7,965 nt of DNA from Spirochaeta sp. (GTDB lineage Bacteria; Spirochaetota; Spirochaetia; DSM-2461), in contig JAUVIY010000109.1 of the NCBI GenBank assembly GCA_030592625.1, positions 1 through 7,965 on the forward strand, in the 5' to 3' direction. A program made the translations under genes and the position numbers. Below, in pieces: positions 6,238 to 7,965 of the stretch. The notes below the pieces were generated by a model, which was not told the origin of the DNA, made no database searches, and saw nothing but the letters and a program-made list of their open reading frames with translations. Numbering within the stretch: position 1 is the stretch's first letter; every line of letters starts with the position of its first letter.

Positions 6238-7287
6238 ATGCCCCGTGACATCTACAATGTAAATATTGAAAGCCAGCTTCCTCTGGTGAGCCCGATAGAC
6301 CTGAAAACTGCATTGCCTGTCGATGATGAACTTGCAGCAGTCATAGTCGGTTTCAGGGATGATATCGTCAGAATACTGAATCATGACGATGACAGACTTC
6401 TCGTAATAACCGGTCCCTGTTCTATCCACGATCCCGATGCGGCTTTAGATTATGCCGAAAGGCTGAAGGTTCTCAGGGATAAATACTCCGATTCCATGAA
6501 TGTCGTGATGAGGGTGTATTTCGAGAAACCCCGTACCAGTCTGGGTTGGCGTGGACTCATCGTCGATCCGCACCTGGATGGATCATACAATATTCAAGAA
6601 GGACTCAAAGAAGCGCGGCGCCTCCTTATAGAGATCGGGAAGATAGGACTGCCGGCCGGTACCGAGGTTCTCGATCCGATTATACCACAGTATACTGCCG
6701 ACCTGATTTCCTGGGCGGCCATCGGTGCCAGAACCATTGAATCACAAACCCACCGGGAAATATCCAGCGGCCTGTCCATGCCTGTCGGTTTTAAAAACGG
6801 TACCGACGGAGATCTGTCCAAAGCTACCAACGCCGTCCAATCCGCCCAGCATGGTCATAGCTTCATCGGAATAGACCAGGACGGCCGAACCTGTATCTTT
6901 AAAACCCATGGCAACCGCAGCGGACATGTCATCATGCGCGGCGGTTCCGATGGTCCGAATTACTACGAAGAAGACATCGAAAAAGCCGAAGAATTGTTAT
7001 CGGACATCGGCGTTAAACCATCCATAGTCATAGACTGCTCTCATGCCAACTCCGGAAAGAAGCATAACAGGCAATCCCGTGTTTTTCGGGCTACACTGGA
7101 TTTGAGGACCCGGGGGCATGATTCTGTGAGAGGCGTTATGCTGGAAAGTAATATCGTCTCCGGCAAGCAGGATATTTCACGGAATCTTTCCAGTTTGAAG
7201 TACGGTCTTTCCATAACTGATGCCTGCATCGGATGGGAAGAAACCGAGGAGTTGATAACCCGGGCGGCCCACGAACTCGGAGGATAG
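6238..7287 (+). CDS. aroF: 3-deoxy-7-phosphoheptulonate (DAHP) synthase, class I AroF/AroG type
   Basis: A 349-residue type I-alpha DAHP synthase; it condenses phosphoenolpyruvate and erythrose 4-phosphate to DAHP, the first step of the shikimate pathway, in the cytoplasm. The four metal ligands are recognisable: C61 in TGPCSIHDP, H269 in DCSHANS, E303 in GVMLESNI and D328 in SITDACIGWE. Substrate-binding signatures include R92, K97 in KPRTSLGWRG (97-106), K186 in VGFKNGTDG and R234 in MRGG. Numbering follows E. coli AroG closely up to about residue 234. The inhibitor pocket is also present (D146, P150, Q151, S180). P147 and G211 match E. coli AroF rather than AroG (M147, S211), so tyrosine feedback is the likelier type. 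The start is supported by GGAG at 6228-6231, six bases upstream. It runs divergently from ilvBN and is followed two bases later by a membrane-protein gene. The enzyme call is secure; the isozyme symbol is an inference. Confidence 0.95.
   Translation: MPRDIYNVNIESQLPLVSPIDLKTALPVDDELAAVIVGFRDDIVRILNHDDDRLLVITGPCSIHDPDAALDYAERLKVLRDKYSDSMNVVMRVYFEKPRTSLGWRGLIVDPHLDGSYNIQEGLKEARRLLIEIGKIGLPAGTEVLDPIIPQYTADLISWAAIGARTIESQTHREISSGLSMPVGFKNGTDGDLSKATNAVQSAQHGHSFIGIDQDGRTCIFKTHGNRSGHVIMRGGSDGPNYYEEDIEKAEELLSDIGVKPSIVIDCSHANSGKKHNRQSRVFRATLDLRTRGHDSVRGVMLESNIVSGKQDISRNLSSLKYGLSITDACIGWEETEELITRAAHELGG
7279..7283 (+). promoter_or_regulatory. Ribosome binding site of the gene at 7290
   Basis: GGAGG formed by the last two sense codons of aroF (GGA GGA), six bases before the ATG at 7290. 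It is the best evidence that the open frame running off the right edge is translated from this ATG. Confidence 0.75.
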
Positions 7288-7289
7288 TC

Positions 7290-7965
7290 ATGACCCGACG
7301 CGAAAGACTTAGTACGCGTTTGGCCGGTTTACTCAAAGATCTCCTGGGAGAGAAAGGCTCCTGGTCTGGAGGTACCGAATCCGGCACCAGCCTTGACGGA
7401 CGCCCTGTCTCCTGGTTTCTCACTGCCCAGAGAGCCGGATCGCGTATTACTCTGCTGGAAACTGTTACCGCTACAGATCAGGCATCCAGGGTTGTACGCT
7501 ACTGGCTTCTTTCCCCGACAGAAGACGGTAAATGGAGTCTTGAGGCCGCAGAGAAGAATCACGAAGTTCTGGAAGAAGAGTGGATTAACGACGAGCTTGA
7601 GGAAACGATAGGTCGTCTTGAAGATCCGCAGACAGCTCGATCCATACTGGAAGTTCCAAAAGCACGGGTACTGGATCCGATTGTTCCGCCTCCCAGTGCA
7701 GGATTGTGGCCGAGACGTTTCCGATCCGTTGCCGGATTGGCATTCTTTCTATGTGCTTTTTTCATCCTGGCCGCCATCAGTTCTCTTCAGTATCACCGTA
7801 TGATACGGCTCGTTGGTGATCTGACCTCGGCTATCGGTATTTCTTCGACTCGTCAGACTCAAGCCGTACAGACACTGAGTGATAGACTCGAAGCCATGGA
7901 TGGTGAACTCGAACAGCTCAGGGATGATGTCCAGAGGGAGCGAATGGCTTTCGAATTCAGTCGAA
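7290..7965 (+). CDS. Partial membrane-anchored coiled-coil protein of unknown function (3' end off window)
   Basis: An ATG at 7290 opens a frame of 225 complete codons with no stop before the window ends. GGAGG at 7279-7283 lies six bases upstream, and the ATG is two bases past the aroF stop, so it is very probably in the aroF operon. I do not recognise the family. Residues 1-~137 are soluble-looking and charged, with a possible beta-rich stretch (about 38-80, containing SWFLTAQRAG and VVRYWLLSP) and an acidic helix-like stretch (about 85-115). A basic stretch LWPRRFR (139-145) precedes a single hydrophobic span (about 147-166). After it, residues from about 185 onward (for example LSDRLEAMDGELEQLRDDV) have coiled-coil heptad character. 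The basic residues before the span suggest a cytoplasmic N-terminus and an extracytoplasmic coiled coil, but basic residues follow the span too (HRMIR), so topology is uncertain. The C-terminal domain that could identify it is missing. Confidence 0.85.
   Translation, partial: MTRRERLSTRLAGLLKDLLGEKGSWSGGTESGTSLDGRPVSWFLTAQRAGSRITLLETVTATDQASRVVRYWLLSPTEDGKWSLEAAEKNHEVLEEEWINDELEETIGRLEDPQTARSILEVPKARVLDPIVPPPSAGLWPRRFRSVAGLAFFLCAFFILAAISSLQYHRMIRLVGDLTSAIGISSTRQTQAVQTLSDRLEAMDGELEQLRDDVQRERMAFEFSR

Noticed and set aside
6169..6429. 86-residue minus-strand open frame across the aroF start
   Set aside because: Most of it is antisense to the conserved aroF N-terminus; no start signal is visible. 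Only its last ten codons are discussed, as a speculative leader.
1..7965. Search for CRISPR arrays, tRNA or rRNA genes, insertion sequences and attachment sites
   Set aside because: I saw no spaced direct repeats, no tRNA-like cloverleaf, no rRNA-like sequence, no transposase or integrase motifs and no long terminal inverted repeats.

Overview
This 7,965-base window carries seven protein-coding genes of a bacterial chromosome, mostly housekeeping and amino-acid biosynthesis, with three lineage-type proteins of unknown function. I see no transposase, integrase, CRISPR array, tRNA, rRNA or phage gene. The composition (moderate-to-high G+C genes, AT-rich intergenic DNA) and protein style suggest a Gram-negative-type bacterium. 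My best guess is a free-living spirochaete relative, but that is a low-confidence inference from style, not from a marker gene.

Layout. (1) Bases 1-1719, plus strand: the C-terminal 572 residues of a large protein whose start lies off the left edge; its motif order resembles a GT-A-fold glycosyltransferase. (2) 1719-2567, plus: the ribosome-assembly GTPase RbgA (YlqF), translationally coupled to the previous gene through TGATG. (3) 2564-3607, minus: an exported protein of unknown function, converging on rbgA with a 4-base stop-codon overlap. (4) 3692-3727: an intrinsic terminator for the minus-strand ilvBN transcript. (5) 3750-5965, minus: ilvB-ilvN, the large and small subunits of acetolactate synthase, coupled through TAATG. 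(6) 5966-6237: a 272-base divergent control region with a good sigma70-type promoter for each side and a large imperfect hairpin between them. (7) 6238-7287, plus: an AroF/AroG-type DAHP synthase with all metal ligands and an AroF-like (tyrosine-sensitive) inhibitor-pocket residue. (8) 7290-7965 and beyond, plus: the start of a membrane-anchored coiled-coil protein, likely in the same operon as aroF.

How it works together. The centre is a divergent pair of first-step biosynthetic units: ilvBN commits pyruvate to branched-chain amino acids, and aroF commits PEP plus erythrose-4-phosphate to aromatic amino acids. Both predicted promoters give very short leaders (about 12-14 bases), so leader-peptide attenuation or a riboswitch between promoter and gene is unlikely; feedback control through the IlvN ACT domain and the AroF inhibitor pocket is the more visible regulation. 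The least explained elements are the left-edge glycosyltransferase-like protein, the exported protein, the right-edge membrane protein and the intergenic hairpin. I found no convincing new multi-gene system here.
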